DNA from: Notospermus geniculatus
Lineage: Eukaryota; Nemertea; Pilidiophora; Heteronemertea; Lineidae
Reading direction: 5' to 3'
Assembly: GCA_002633025.1 (NCBI GenBank)
Contig: NMRB01001053.1
Span: forward strand, 129,611 to 193,610
DNA: 64,000 nt
The position numbers were made by a program, and so were the translations under genes. Below are positions 24,410-58,457 of this stretch, one piece after another. The notes beneath the pieces are model-generated. The model searched no databases. It was not told where the DNA came from and saw only the letters and a program-made list of their open reading frames with translations. Each line of letters starts with the position of its first letter. Position 1 is the first letter of the stretch.

Positions 24410-24609
24410 TTGAGGTGTTCTAGGAAAACCCATCGGATGTTGTGTTTGAGGAAAGTGTTAATGGCCTTGGTGAACCCGCACATTTCAATAGCTGAAATGT
24501 ACTACCAGGTATGTAACAGGTAAAAAGTAGCAGATCAATGCACAGGCAATGTGACAGCCCTTGTTGATCATTCAGCGACATCCGACGGGTTTTCCTAGAC
24601 CGCCACACA
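24410..24609. mobile_element. MITE family A copy
   Basis: Ends TCTAGGAAAACCCATCGGAT and ATCCGACGGGTTTTCCTAGA are inverted. The interior CATTTCAATAGCTGAAATGT matches the copy at 4953. Confidence 0.85.
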
Positions 24610-25299
24610 CTTGGTGGGTTGCTGTATGCCACAAGTTTTCAATATTTTTCCAAATTTGTCAGTTATGGTAGTCTCTACACTCAAAAGGGCAATTTATCCA
24701 TTTAGTGTTTTTGTCCCTGTTAGGCCATTGCTAATAAAACCAAACTGGCCACTTAATGCTCTAAAAATCCTCAGAATATGTAAGAAAGAAAGAGTATTTC
24801 TACTTAATGCGCTCCCTTGAATTCTATCCATCCTATGTCATATTCACTACAACCAATTCCAAAGGTAATCAAGAGCACAGCTCGACTTTCTTATGTCCAC
24901 ATCAGACACTGTTCCAATCAAGTCGAGGGGCATTCAGAAAATTGGCTATTTGGGCTCCCATTTGTTTACAAGGCAAATCCAAGTCTCAAGAATACAAACG
25001 AGTTTATTCCCTAAACTAGGTTTAACCCTCAGTTGTCTCTGGCATGAGTTCATCTTTATTGGACCCCATCATCTATCTCCCTCTGTCCCTATACTATATC
25101 TTCAATTTTTCCTTGGTTTTGATTTGCATAAGAGCCCTGAGATACATGTGTACATGTATTCCCTCTCTCTCTCCCTATTGTTCACCAGTTTCATCAGAAT
25201 AATTAGAGCCGTTAACATTACTCTATCATAGCGCAAGGTTTTGATTTGAATAGTTGGACCACCTTAAATCTCGCTGTCCATTGGAATCTATATGTGGAT
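24610..25299. other. Intergenic DNA, no gene seen
   Basis: Short open frames only; a CT-rich tract lies at 25162-25178. It could be intronic to the gene ending at 26227, but nothing shows that directly. Confidence 0.4.
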
Positions 25300-25790
25300 T
25301 CATAGTTTGATGTTTCAATATCAAATTGTTTGGAACTTGAATACGTGCTGTATTCACAGAATGTTATTTGAATATCAAATCATTGGAACCTGTATAAATA
25401 TCTGTATTCACAGAATGATTGCTGCAATATCAAATCAATGTCATATCATTGGAACCTGAATACATGAACATGTATTCACAGAATGATGCTTGAATATCAA
25501 AACAATGTAATCATTGGAACCTGTGTATTCACAGAATGATGCTTGAATATCAAAACAGTGTAATATTCGAACCTGCCAATACTTGTATTCACAGAATCTG
25601 AAGTTTTTGCTTCAATATAAAAAAACATTGGAATTGTTGTAACCTGAATATGTATTCACGGATTGATGCTTGAATATCAAAACTTTGGATCATTTGACCT
25701 GAATACATATATTCACAGAATGGTGATTAATCCTTAGAATAATTGGAACCTGAATATTTGTATTCACAGAAAGGGCAATAACAGGTTTCT
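25300..25790. repeat. Degenerate AT-rich tandem repeat, about 50-60 bp units
   Basis: Each unit carries TTGGAACCTGAATA, TGTATTCACAGAATG and TTGAATATCAAA, in about eight imperfect copies. A single further unit at about 25950-25995 lies just before the exon at 26041, so the array appears to occupy the intron preceding that exon. Confidence 0.85.
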
Positions 25791-25799
25791 AAGGTGAAA

Positions 25800-25885
25800 G
25801 ACGTAGCTTCCTACCGGACTCGAACCCACGGACCCTCGCATGAGGCATCAATCGCCAGCAATCAGGGGCAACACCAAATCCCCAT
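25800..25885 (-). mobile_element. Possible tRNA-derived SINE fragment
   Basis: The complement holds a good B-box (GGTTCGAGTCC), but no acceptor stem pairs across the expected ends and the D-arm is poor. It is more likely a SINE remnant than a tRNA gene. Confidence 0.35.
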
Positions 25886-26040
25886 CTTTTAAAAGATGGT
25901 TCAATGACCCATGTTAAAAGAGGCGTCCCTAAGCACCCTGAATCTCCGTTGTACTCACAGAAAGATGCTCAAACATCAGATCGTTGGAACCTGAAAAATT
26001 ATACCCGATATCACAAGTCTTATGTCTTGTATCTTTGCAG

Positions 26041-26227
26041 GAATTATAAAGCAGTCGACCTTTGGACAGAACTCAAGCACAGTTTCCTCAACATCCCCAA
26101 CTGTGACAGTATGCCAGACGTACGCAATATTCGCCTCAGATTTGAAACATACTTCAAGGATCACTTGTTCAAGAACTTCGAGAAGGATGCAAAGACAGTT
26201 GAAATGATGTTGATCCGTGACCATTGA
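26041..26227 (+). CDS. Terminal coding exon of an unidentified gene (partial)
   Basis: A pyrimidine-rich acceptor ends in TTTGCAG at 26040. The frame then reads 61 codons from AAT at 26042 (first base completing a split codon) to TGA at 26225-26227. Codon choice is strongly coding-like, with many C/G third positions (GTCGACCTTTGGACAGAAC), unlike the AT-rich repeats on either side. The peptide (NYKAVDLWTELKHSF... to ...MMLIRDH) is amphipathic and charged. I do not recognise the family. No upstream exon could be linked; the preceding intron is occupied by tandem repeats. A candidate AATAAA lies far downstream at 27166-27171. The gene converges on ERCC2. Confidence 0.6.
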
Positions 26228-26629
26228 AAGACTTATTTCTGTAACTAACAGCTTGCTGAATCTCCGTTGTGTTATTTCTTGTCGGCCTTGCTGCGATGGT
26301 GGTGCATGATTAATTTCAAATCCAATGTGCTCATAGATCAGGGACCTGTTTGCCAGTTTTCACAATCACAGGCATTGGGATGATTAACATGCAACTGAAA
26401 GTTTGGAAAATATGTTTGTAATTGTATTTTTGTAATTGAGCTAGTGATACTTTTTATACCTTTTTTATCCAAGGACATGCAGAGGTGGTCGGGAAAAATA
26501 ATCTTCATACAATCGCGCGTCGGTGGGCACGCTAACCAAGGTATGAAAAAATCTCGCCTTAATTTGTAATTGAGCGTATTACCCACTTGCACGGAAAGAT
26601 ACATCTACCTATCGAAGGTGTCGCATACT

Positions 26630-26799
26630 GAAGGCGCCGCTCCACGTGACAGTTTTCTATCGAAAGTTATTTGCTGTCAGATAGTCAGTTATTGCTGTCA
26701 TACAGTCACTAGCTGAACAGCTTCCACGGGATAGTCTTTGGACATTTGCTATCTGACAGCAAACTTTCGACAGAAAACTGTCACGTGGAGCGGCGCCTT
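26630..26799. mobile_element. Fold-back element (AAGGCGCCGCTCC ends)
   Basis: Arms of about 50 bp begin AAGGCGCCGCTCCACGTGAC and end with its complement; CTGTCAGATAG and CTATCTGACAG are inverted further in. Nearly the whole element can form one hairpin. Confidence 0.9.
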
Positions 26800-27313
26800 T
26801 ATGCAGTTTAGTTCACTAGACTGGTCCCTTGTCCTCGAGCCACCCTGCAACTGCATGTATTTAGTGGATCTCAAGGACAGGGGATCAGTCTATTCAGTTA
26901 GCCTTGTTTTCAAGTCAGTTGAAAATGTTTTCATTTGTTTTACTTCGATTGAAGCAGGGGGGCATAATGCACGGCGAATGTAGGCCTTGCATCCAGCTGC
27001 ACCAGAAACTTGTATCCAAGTTTGAAATTCAACAATTTTATTTTCACAAAATCCATGTAATTGTACGATCCGCACCCCCATATTACCCGCACTTGCAATT
27101 TTAGGGCCTCTTCTGAAGCAAAAAGCCACGGGTCAAATGCTGGAAAATAGGCCTACGGTACTTGAAATAAAAGTACAATATGTACTATAATACTCCTAAG
27201 TGACATTTGTCGTATTGTCTATGATTAAACACATTTGGTTGTACAAGATATACATGTACTTGCATAACATTCTAATCCAGAAGGGCCTGTTCATTTAGTA
27301 GGCCCCTAATGCA
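26800..27313. other. Intergenic DNA, no gene seen
   Basis: Nothing is supported except the AATAAA hexamer at 27166-27171, which could serve the upstream exon. Confidence 0.4.
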
Positions 27314-27511
27314 TTTGTGTGGCGCTCTAGGAAAACCCGTCGGATGTCGCGTTTGAGGAAAGTTTTAATGACCTTGGTGAACCAGCACATTTCAAAAGCT
27401 GAAATGTACTACGTAACAAGTAAACAGCAGCAGATCAATGCACAGGCAATCTGACAGCCCTTGTTGATCATTCAGTGACACCAGATGGGTTTTCCTAGAC
27501 CGCCACACATT
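27314..27511. mobile_element. MITE family A copy
   Basis: Intact inverted ends TGTGTGGCGCTCTAGGAAAA and TTTTCCTAGACCGCCACACA flank the family interior. Confidence 0.88.
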
Positions 27512-27589
27512 TTCCCCATGCATGCATCCCATATGCCACAGTTTAAACACACACACCCTGAAGCATGTCGTTTGGCAACTCCAGAACTT

Positions 27590-28150
27590 AGCACGCCACA
27601 GACATTTGGGCCTCCAGCCACTCATGAACTGGTCTACTGCCATGCAACTTGGACCCAAGGCCATGAATTGGCCTCTAGCCACGAGAGCTGTGACCAAGAC
27701 CATGAATGGGGATCCTAGCTACGATAGAGGGCAGCACACCGAAACCAGGTCCGATACAATGGACGCCTTTTGTGTGGGAAATTGATCAGGACCGGGATGT
27801 CAGTTTCATTTCAATAGTTTTAACCACTAGTGACACCTATTGAGGCAGTGGGCTAGGGTCCCCATTGGCGTCTTCCTATATGAGAGATGGGACCAAGGCC
27901 ATGAATTGGCCTTTTGCAATGAGAGCTGGGACCAAGACCATGAATTGGCCTCTTCCCATGAGAGCTGGGCCCAAGGCCATGAACAGATGAATTGGCTTCT
28001 TGCAATGAGAGCTGGGACCAAGACCATGAATTGGCCTCTTCCCCTATGAGTTAGGACCAAGGCCATGAATTGGGCTCTTACCGTGAGAGCTTGGCCCAAG
28101 GCCATGGCCTCTTGCCATGAGAGCTGGGACTAAGCACATGGACTGGCCTC
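27590..28150. repeat. 39-bp minisatellite interrupted by a MITE
   Basis: The unit has the form GACCAAGGCCATGAATTGGC, CTCTTGCAATGAGAGCTGG, in about 8 variable copies. About two or three degenerate units lie before 27705 and the rest after 27866. A MITE occupies 27705-27866. The arrangement shows the MITE entering an existing array, or an array that later spread around it. Confidence 0.85.
27705..27866. mobile_element. MITE family M, copy in minisatellite
   Basis: About 160 bp with inverted ends ATGGGGATCCTAGC and GCTAGGGTCCCCAT. It is about 95 percent identical by eye to 30655-30818 (shared CAGGACCGGGATGTCAGTTT), suggesting recent activity. Confidence 0.88.
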
Positions 28151-28316
28151 CTTCAGTAGCCATTCTCTAGGTCCCATGCAAGAGATACCGAGGAAACAAG
28201 TATCGGCTGCAGTGCATGACACTGTGATTGTGATGCTCAAAGAACAAGTCAGGCATTCTATTGCAACCCAAAATATAAACACAGGACAGACCGATAACGG
28301 TTCAGATTCATTGAAA

Positions 28317-28322
28317 TTTATT
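28317..28322 (-). terminator. Candidate ERCC2 polyadenylation signal
   Basis: AATAAA on the minus strand, about 730 nt past the ERCC2 stop. It is the first canonical hexamer I find after the gene. A variant signal nearer the stop cannot be excluded. Confidence 0.35.
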
Positions 28323-28557
28323 TCTATATACAAAAATAAGCACAAAACTCCAATAAGCCAATACTCAGAATATCTGGTAAGGGTTTGATCATGTATGGTA
28401 GGAATTATGAATAATGCATCTTTTATAGTACTGCTCCAAGGGAAGAAAAGACAAACCAAAATTCTACTAGCTTACATGTAACTCCAATACATGTGTATGT
28501 ACAACTCCGCCAAAACGATCTCCTGCATGCATATACATACGTTAGATACCAGTACAT

Positions 28558-28774
28558 ATGTGACCCATCACAGCAAAACCCGTATTAAGTCGCACACGAT
28601 ATGAACCAGGATGAGCTAAAATAACCCCAAGAGATAAAGAAACACATGTAATCACTCAGATTTTACAAAAGACAGACAATAAGCCTAGGCCTACTGAAAT
28701 TGACAAAACACTGGTCTCGACCTGCCAAGTTCAGAGCAACTTAGTACGGTACTGGTTTTGCAGTGACGGGTCTG
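28558..28774. mobile_element. Fold-back family N (TGTGACCCATCACAGCAAAACC)
   Basis: The ends TGACCCATCACAGCAAAACC and GGTTTTGCAGTGACGGGTC are imperfect inverted repeats. The interior shares GAGATAAAGA, TCACTCAG and GAAATTGACAAAA with the outer element at 48705-49107. It lies in the presumed ERCC2 3' UTR or just beyond it. Confidence 0.75.
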
Positions 28775-29050
28775 ATATATATGCACATGAAGTAAGTAAT
28801 AAAATTCTGAACAACTGCACATTTCTTGCATGATATAGCATTGGAATGGCACAAAAGGTTAAAAGTCTGTACAGAGCAACACAGGTATGTGGTTAGTATG
28901 TCATAAAAATATCCATACATGACTTGACCTTCTCTGAATTGGTGAACTCAACAAGCACTGTGTGAATGCTGGCAACATCATCGGCCTACAAGAACATCAA
29001 TCAAATCCGAACTCTATGTCCACTGTCATAACCAAAGATAAAACTTTCGT

Positions 29051-38230
<9,180 letters not shown>

Positions 38231-38544
38231 GATGGAATAATCACGACAAAACGACTTTAAAGCAACGAAACGTCCAGGTTTGTTTTTTGTTTATTTGCCC
38301 ACAGGTTAAAACGGAAGCATGTGGTTTCTTAGTGCATTGTGGGAAAAATTCTCAATGTAACTACAGACCAAATTAATAATGATATTTTGTAACAATACAA
38401 CGTGTTATATTTGCTACCTTCATGGTTTTAAATATTTTAATAAATACTAATATGTTTTCAAGTCAAACCTGTGATCTATTGGTATCATAAGACACAATTG
38501 ACACCTTCATTTCATTATTCTGTAGATTATCATTCGAATTCAAG
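38231..38544. promoter_or_regulatory. Head-to-head ERCC2-PEX6 promoter interval
   Basis: The two start codons are 314 bp apart on opposite strands, with no repeat between them, so both genes must be driven from here. The visible elements are a TGCATTGTGGGAA word at 38333-38345 (complement TTCCCACAATGCA, close to the ZNF143/SBF consensus) and ACGGAAGC near 38311-38318 (ETS-like). The PEX6 ATG sits in CAAGATGGC (38541-38549), a YY1-like context seen at many housekeeping starts. No TATA box is evident. The factor assignments are inferences from motif knowledge. Confidence 0.7.
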
Positions 38545-53094
<14,550 letters not shown>

Positions 53095-53384
53095 TCTGAG
53101 CTTCAATTATGCCTGTTTCTGCATGTAACTTTTGTGGTGCGCAAATTTTTAAATCATTCGCGATTTTTGCTTAGACCTACAAAATGGATGCCCAATACTG
53201 GGACATATCGGGTTGTTAGAAGCTTTTTCTGCACTTTGATTAGAGGCATTGGATTTTAGTCCATATTATACTCATGTGGAAAGTATCGGCAATATAGTAC
53301 GATAATCTGCATTTATCACTCCCAGCCCTGGGCTTTCAATTGTTAGATGATTGCCTTCAAATCATTGATGTAGCCCCTCACCAT

Positions 53385-53445
53385 CCCCGGGCCCACTGTA
53401 GAATCAGGCCTAGATTCTAGGCCTGATTCTACAGTGGGCCTGGGG
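53385..53445. repeat. Near-perfect 61-bp palindrome downstream of PEX6
   Basis: Arms GCCCACTGTAGAATCAGGCC and GGCCTGATTCTACAGTGGGC meet at TAGATTCTA. It lies about 290 bp past the stop and is probably transcribed in the 3' UTR. Confidence 0.9.
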
Positions 53446-54289
53446 ATTCTAAGAATAACTTGGATATTTGTGGCTAGCTATGACCACACCTATAGCATCC
53501 CATATATACCGGTAATCAATATTATTGCACAATATGAGGATCAAAATGGGCAATATCATTGCCAGTCTTTCGTCCATCCATTATGCCAGAAGCACATGAC
53601 AACCATTTTGGGCTCCATATTTTGCAATAATATTGGGTGATCCATGGGCCACTTAATATTTTCAGTTTTATAATTTTTTCATTGGAAATACTTCCAATGA
53701 TATATATCATTCGTGTCACCCTTGAACTATCAAGGTTCATATCGCTTCACCTTGGACTACACGCTATCTGAGTCCGGGACCTGAGCAGAGCATACTGGTA
53801 CATGTACAAATAGTCCATAGGCAAAGTGATCGTATGCCTTGATATTTCAAGATGCATTTGTGTAGGTTTTGATCGGCATTCCTTTGTATAAATGTTACCA
53901 TTTTTCCTGCACAGTTGCCTGACCTAAGGCAAAATTTAATTAAATCTGATTCTATGAGAATTAATGAGTGTCTACATGTAAAACTGCTTAATTTCATGCT
54001 TCGCTTTGTACATAATCATCTGAGTCATTTTGATCCACCAGCTGATGCTAAAAATACTAAATCTGTTAATTTGTCTACCGGTACTTCTTGTTCTGATAAT
54101 GATGATGATGATAATGAATAGTACAGTCGTGTCCCAATTCAGTGCAAAATACCGGTAAGAGTGTTTGTGAAAAAGAGAACTTTGCCAGAGACACTTAATG
54201 TAAAAAAAGAACTGAAATCACCATCATAAAAGCTTAATGTTAGCCTAATGCTTACACGCAGAATTTTGAGATGGCATTTGCAATCTTCG
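53446..54289. other. PEX6 3' flank, no further gene seen
   Basis: AT-rich DNA without a supported exon. A (GAT)n tract lies at about 54100-54117. Confidence 0.45.
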
Positions 54290-54480
54290 CTCCGTAATAC
54301 ATAGAAGCAGTCAGTCGTGCTTATTGCCAAAAGATGTCAGCAAAGTTCTAGTGGACCAATACAAAACAATCAACCATGAATGGGTCCGCTAGGCATTGAA
54401 TTGGATCATAGTGACACCTATTGGCAAACTGACTGATCGCTGCTATTGAGAAATGGACCTGTGAGCCAATGGGAGGGGTA
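54290..54480 (+). mobile_element. Dispersed repeat family J copy
   Basis: TATTGCCAAAAGATGTCAGC, GACCAATACA, GAATGGGTCCGCTAGGC and GTGACACCTATTGG follow the same order as at 58905-59105. Confidence 0.8.
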
Positions 54481-54739
54481 GACACTGAAAGGTTAAATGG
54501 CTACTCATTATTCTCAGAGTGGAAATTAGTAAAAAGACATACTAACCTGCAAAGAATTGTTTTGGAAGAAATGTGACTGCCAATTTGTGTTTACATGTAG
54601 GCCTACACAGTAATTTGGCAAAGTCACATTTGTTCCAAGGTCTGATCCCAAAATCAAACACGGCCACCAATAAATGTGTGGTACATTTCCAGTTCAGACA
54701 TTCATTGATGAGGAGAAATACAGTTTATTGAACATGTTG

Positions 54740-54745
54740 AATAAA
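54740..54745 (+). terminator. Candidate PEX6 polyadenylation signal
   Basis: AATAAA followed by AT-rich and then T-rich sequence, about 1.65 kb past the PEX6 stop. It implies a long 3' UTR, so it is uncertain. Confidence 0.3.
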
Positions 54746-55239
54746 AATTATATCATTCAAGATGACACTTGTTGATTTTATCTTTTGTTTGAGTAGGGCT
54801 GAGCAATTTTTTTGACATTGATACAAACTCTGGCGGGAGAATTGGAAGCAAAATGTCCGTCTGTTCTAACAATAACAGACAGACGTCTTGTGAATGAAAA
54901 GGCAGCGAAACTTGGGTTTACCTATTCCTCCAAGGGTTTACATTGCAGCAATTAGGCCTACATGTACCTGTAGATTTAGGCCTATAATATGCCGTTGGTG
55001 GTATTTATGGGCGGGTCCACCAGGATGTTGGGAAAGACAGGGGCACCTTATCATTGAAAATACATGTTGTACTTGTCTATTTCAACCAAATCGCCAAAAT
55101 CACTAGAACAATTCAAATAGTGGTGCAAAAACTGATCAAACGCCTGCTGGGTAGTTTAGTGAAATAGTCGTAGTTAACATTAACATTATATTGATAAAGA
55201 AAAAGAAATTGATTCAAAATCAAGATGATTTACAAAAAC

Positions 55240-55244
55240 AAAAA
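55240..55244 (-). terminator. RNA polymerase III terminator of tRNA-Ser
   Basis: Five T residues on the minus strand begin four bases after the discriminator, followed by a second T5 tract. Confidence 0.8.
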
Positions 55245-55248
55245 TTAT

Positions 55249-55330
55249 CGACGAGGATGGGATTCGAACCCACGCAGGTAGAACCTAATGGATTAGCAGT
55301 CCATCGCCTTAACCACTCGGCCACCTCGTC
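55249..55330 (-). tRNA. tRNA-Ser (anticodon GCU)
   Basis: An 82-nt type II tRNA. The acceptor stem GACGAGG pairs perfectly with CCTCGTC and the discriminator is G, as in serine tRNAs. The A-box is TGGCCGAGTGGTTAAGGCG, the anticodon loop reads ACTGCTAAT (GCU), a long variable arm follows, and the T-arm/B-box is GGGTTCGAATCCC. No intron is present. It decodes AGU/AGC codons. Confidence 0.96.
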
Positions 55331-56200
55331 ATCTGAGATAGGGAGGGGATTTGTTATTATTTGTAAATACTTTAGAAACACAGGCGTTTTTGGCTCCTTA
55401 TATCACACATTGCTTTCAATTTCTTATGGGTAGATATGCTTCAATTACTTAGCAATAGCTTGTTATCGCAAGCATGATCTAGTTTCTGCATGAAATGAAA
55501 ATGTAACAATCAGCTTACAGTTTCATATTCCGCTGATAGGTGACACTGCAATCGTTTCAACTTCAGCCAATGAAAAAACTTCTTACATCTCTTCTCGGAA
55601 TCGAAGCACATGTTGCCATTCCAGGAAGTAAACAAGAAGAAGCCAGAAAATTACCACATGAATAGTGGATTTTATCAATGTGATTGTCAATGATCATTGT
55701 GGGAAAAGTGCATTTCGAAGCAAGGTATTGATTTTCAACCTGCTGTCTAATCTGTACCTGACTTCTTCTCTTGCTGTTTCTTCATTTTTGTCTTCAAACC
55801 CTACCACCGCCTCAACCCGCTCCTCCTCAAATTTGACGTTTGAGCATGCTGAGCAGTGTGCTGAGTTGTGTCCACACCCACGCCACCCACCAACCATGTA
55901 TCAATCAGTATGTAGGCCTAGCGCCTAATGCAGGCGCTCTATGTAGGCCTAGCTATTGTAGGCCTGTACAGCCAGCCAATCCCAGCCAGCTAAGCCCCAT
56001 CAGCTGAGTGAGCATGGTCAGTGAGTATGATGGATGATGTGTGAACTGTATTTTTAGCGAGGCCTAGGCCTAGGCCTAATTGTGGACATCATGGTGATGG
56101 TAGAACAATGCCAATGGCTGGCAATTCTGAATTAGGCCTAGGCCTCATCTCATTTGATTTGACTTGAGCTGTTGATTGTGATCCTCTCTAGCCTGGGGCC
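55331..56200. other. Intergenic DNA, no gene seen
   Basis: TAGGCCTA words are dense (for example 56062-56080). No supported exon. Confidence 0.45.
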
Positions 56201-56397
56201 TGTTTCATAAAGTAACTTTAAGCTAATGGTACCATTAACATCATTGCTTTTCCATCTGGTTAAAGGTACCATTGCTTTATATGAAAGAGGCCCCTATTGC
56301 TACCACCACATTATTATTGGAGGCCAGTGCAGAATAATGACGGTGTAACATCTGCGGTGTTCCCCATCTGTAAATGTTCCTCTCCTATTGCCTGACG
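56201..56397. repeat. Direct duplication, copy 1 (contains family Q)
   Basis: About 190 bp running from GGGCCTGTTTCATAAAGT to CTCTCCTATTGCCTGACGG. It is repeated almost exactly at 56777-56954 plus 57108-57122. Confidence 0.9.
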
Positions 56398-56774
56398 GAA
56401 TTAAACTCCCTACGCAGTTGTGTACCGCGCCGGTTTACTCCGCTCTCCACAACTGCTTTACTTCGTGGAAGTCGCCGCGGTTGGTCAACAGATGGCGTCT
56501 GGGCCTGGCGCGAGTTTTACAGCCTATCAGCACGCTGCTTTCAGAACTGTTTGGCCCGTTGGCAACGGATGTTCTTGTGCTACCATGGCTACGAATCGCT
56601 CGGCCAATGAAAAAGTGTCTCAGGCCAGCTTGGTTACCGGTTGCTCGGTGCTCTCATTGGTCGACTCTCTCAGCGCCATCTGTTGACCGAACGCGGCGAA
56701 TTTTACGAAGTTAAGCAGTTGTGGAGAGCGAGTAAACCGAAGGGGGCGCGGTACACAACTGCGTAGGGAGTTTA
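56398..56774. mobile_element. Fold-back element with TTAAACTCCCTACGC ends
   Basis: Ends TTAAACTCCCTACGCAGTTG and CAACTGCGTAGGGAGTTTA are inverted and extend through GTGTACCGCGCC, GGTTTACTCCGCTCTCCACA and AACAGATGGCG. A TTAA-like edge hints at piggyBac-type insertion. The right edge abuts an N at 56775. Confidence 0.88.
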
Positions 56775-56776
56775 NA

Positions 56777-57122
56777 AGTAACTTTAAGCTAATGGTACCA
56801 TTAACTTCATTGCTTTTCCATCTGGTTAAAGGTACCATTGCTTTATATGAAAGAGGCCCCTATTGCTACCACCACATTATTATTGGAGGCCAGTGCAGAA
56901 TAATGCCGGTGTAACATCTGCCAGTGTTCCCCATCTGTGAATGTTCCTCTCCTATAGAGGCTATGCACTGACGTCATCAAATGACGTCATCAATGGGTAT
57001 GACGCGACACTGGATGGAACTGCGCAGGTAAAAACCGTCAAAAGCGCTGCGCAGTTCCATCCAACATGGCGTCACGCTGGCTGATGACGTCACGTGCATA
57101 GCCTCTATTGTCTGACGGAATA
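56777..57122. repeat. Direct duplication, copy 2, split by a fold-back
   Basis: The same sequence as copy 1 but interrupted at 56955-57107 by another fold-back element; GTCTGACGGAATAA resumes afterwards. Confidence 0.88.
56955..57107. mobile_element. Fold-back element (TAGAGGCTATGCAC ends)
   Basis: Arms TAGAGGCTATGCACTGACGT and ACGTCACGTGCATAGCCTCTA are inverted, and CACTGGATGGAACTGCGCAG also has its complement. Copy 1 of the duplication shows the uninterrupted site (CTCCTATTGCC). Confidence 0.9.
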
Positions 57123-57692
57123 AGCGGGGACTTGACAATAGAGGACACAGAAAGAAACATGTCGATTATCTGCCAGCGTTTCCCGAACAATAAGGGTGAC
57201 ACAATCGTCCACAGAAACACTGGCAGATATAACACCTGTATTAATGGCAGTGTCGTCAGCCTTCCTCAAGTGCCTGCCTGTATTGCAGTACTAGGCCTAA
57301 CTATAGGCCTACTTACCTTACATTACACTACACTAGGCCTACCATGACAATGACAGTGTTGGAGTCTGGCAGCTGACAGATGTTTGAAAGTGACAATGGC
57401 ATGAATGGCATCTTCCTCATCCTTCCCATTGTGTCTTTGAGATTCATTATGTTGCAGAAATGTGTCACCTGATTACACAATCAAAGTGGTGCATCATGCC
57501 AAAAGGCAATGGCAGTTCAAGAAAGCTGCAAATACCAAAATTATGGATTACATCAGCAATATGAATCCTCAGTTGCAACGCAAGCATTATAACAATTGCA
57601 CCCCATGATTGACTTAAAGCCACAAATTCCTGCTCTGCCACCTGAATTTAAACTGTTGCTCACTTTGACCTCCTAATTCTGGCTATGCAATA

Positions 57693-57842
57693 ATAGGGAG
57701 GTTGAGATCAGTGACTTATCACGGATCCGTATACATATACAGATAGAATTCTGTACAACGAGGACAAATTTTGTGTGCATTTCGATCCGTATACGTACAT
57801 GTATAAGGATCCGTGATAAGTCGCTGATCTCAACCTCCCTAA
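57693..57842. mobile_element. Fold-back element (TAGGGAGGTTGAGATCAG ends)
   Basis: Inverted arms of about 40 bp: TAGGGAGGTTGAGATCAGTG, ACTTATCACGGATCCGTATAC and complement. TA lies at both edges. Confidence 0.9.
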
Positions 57843-58322
57843 TGATAAATCAATGGCACCATTTGCTATAATTTGGTAAAAAACCACACCCCTCAATCAG
57901 TCATCTCCTCAAGTCTCCCCTATTATGTAGAACAAAACTTCTTGACTTGAAAACATACATTTTTGTGTTGAGAATATATTACCGGTACGATTCTTAAGTT
58001 ATAACTTTTACTGTTCAATTCTTTTTCAGCAGAACTGAGTTCATGAATGAAACCCAATCTACTGACCTCTGAGGTAGGGACACAAGTACTTTGCATTCTT
58101 CTTCTAGTTCTCAACAAATACATATACTATATTTTGAAGAATTTATTTTGATTATTATTGACAATATCCTCAGGTCAATTGGTGACAGATGACCTACATG
58201 TACAGAGTAATACATGTAATAATTCAATGGCACTGTCGCCCTTATAAAACAAACATTTTCAGTGTTTGTGACTGCAAACTGTTGGTTGCTTTTTACCCTG
58301 AGAAGTTAACAGTTCTTTTTTA

Positions 58323-58457
58323 TTAGGGAGTTTTCGCAAAGCCCCCAAAACGCCAACGCGAATGCCAAACCCCATTGTTCGATGCCACGAAGAGACCATC
58401 GAACAAAAGGATAGACGTTCCTGTTGGCGTTTCGGGGGCTTTGCGAAAACTCCCTAA
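58323..58457. mobile_element. Fold-back element (TAGGGAGTTTTCGCAAAGCC ends)
   Basis: Arms TTAGGGAGTTTTCGCAAAGC and GCTTTGCGAAAACTCCCTAA, with CGCCAACG and CGTTGGCG-like words inside and TGTTCGATG inverted at the centre. Confidence 0.9.

Noticed and set aside
24807-25231. Upstream exons for the gene ending at 26227
   Set aside because: The frames lack codon bias and no donor/acceptor pair joins them in phase with 26041.
25800-25885. Second tRNA gene
   Set aside because: The B-box is good, but the acceptor stem does not pair and the D-arm is degenerate.
56374-56838. Several 70-108 codon frames on both strands
   Set aside because: They are shadows of the GC-rich inverted arms of the fold-back at 56398-56774.
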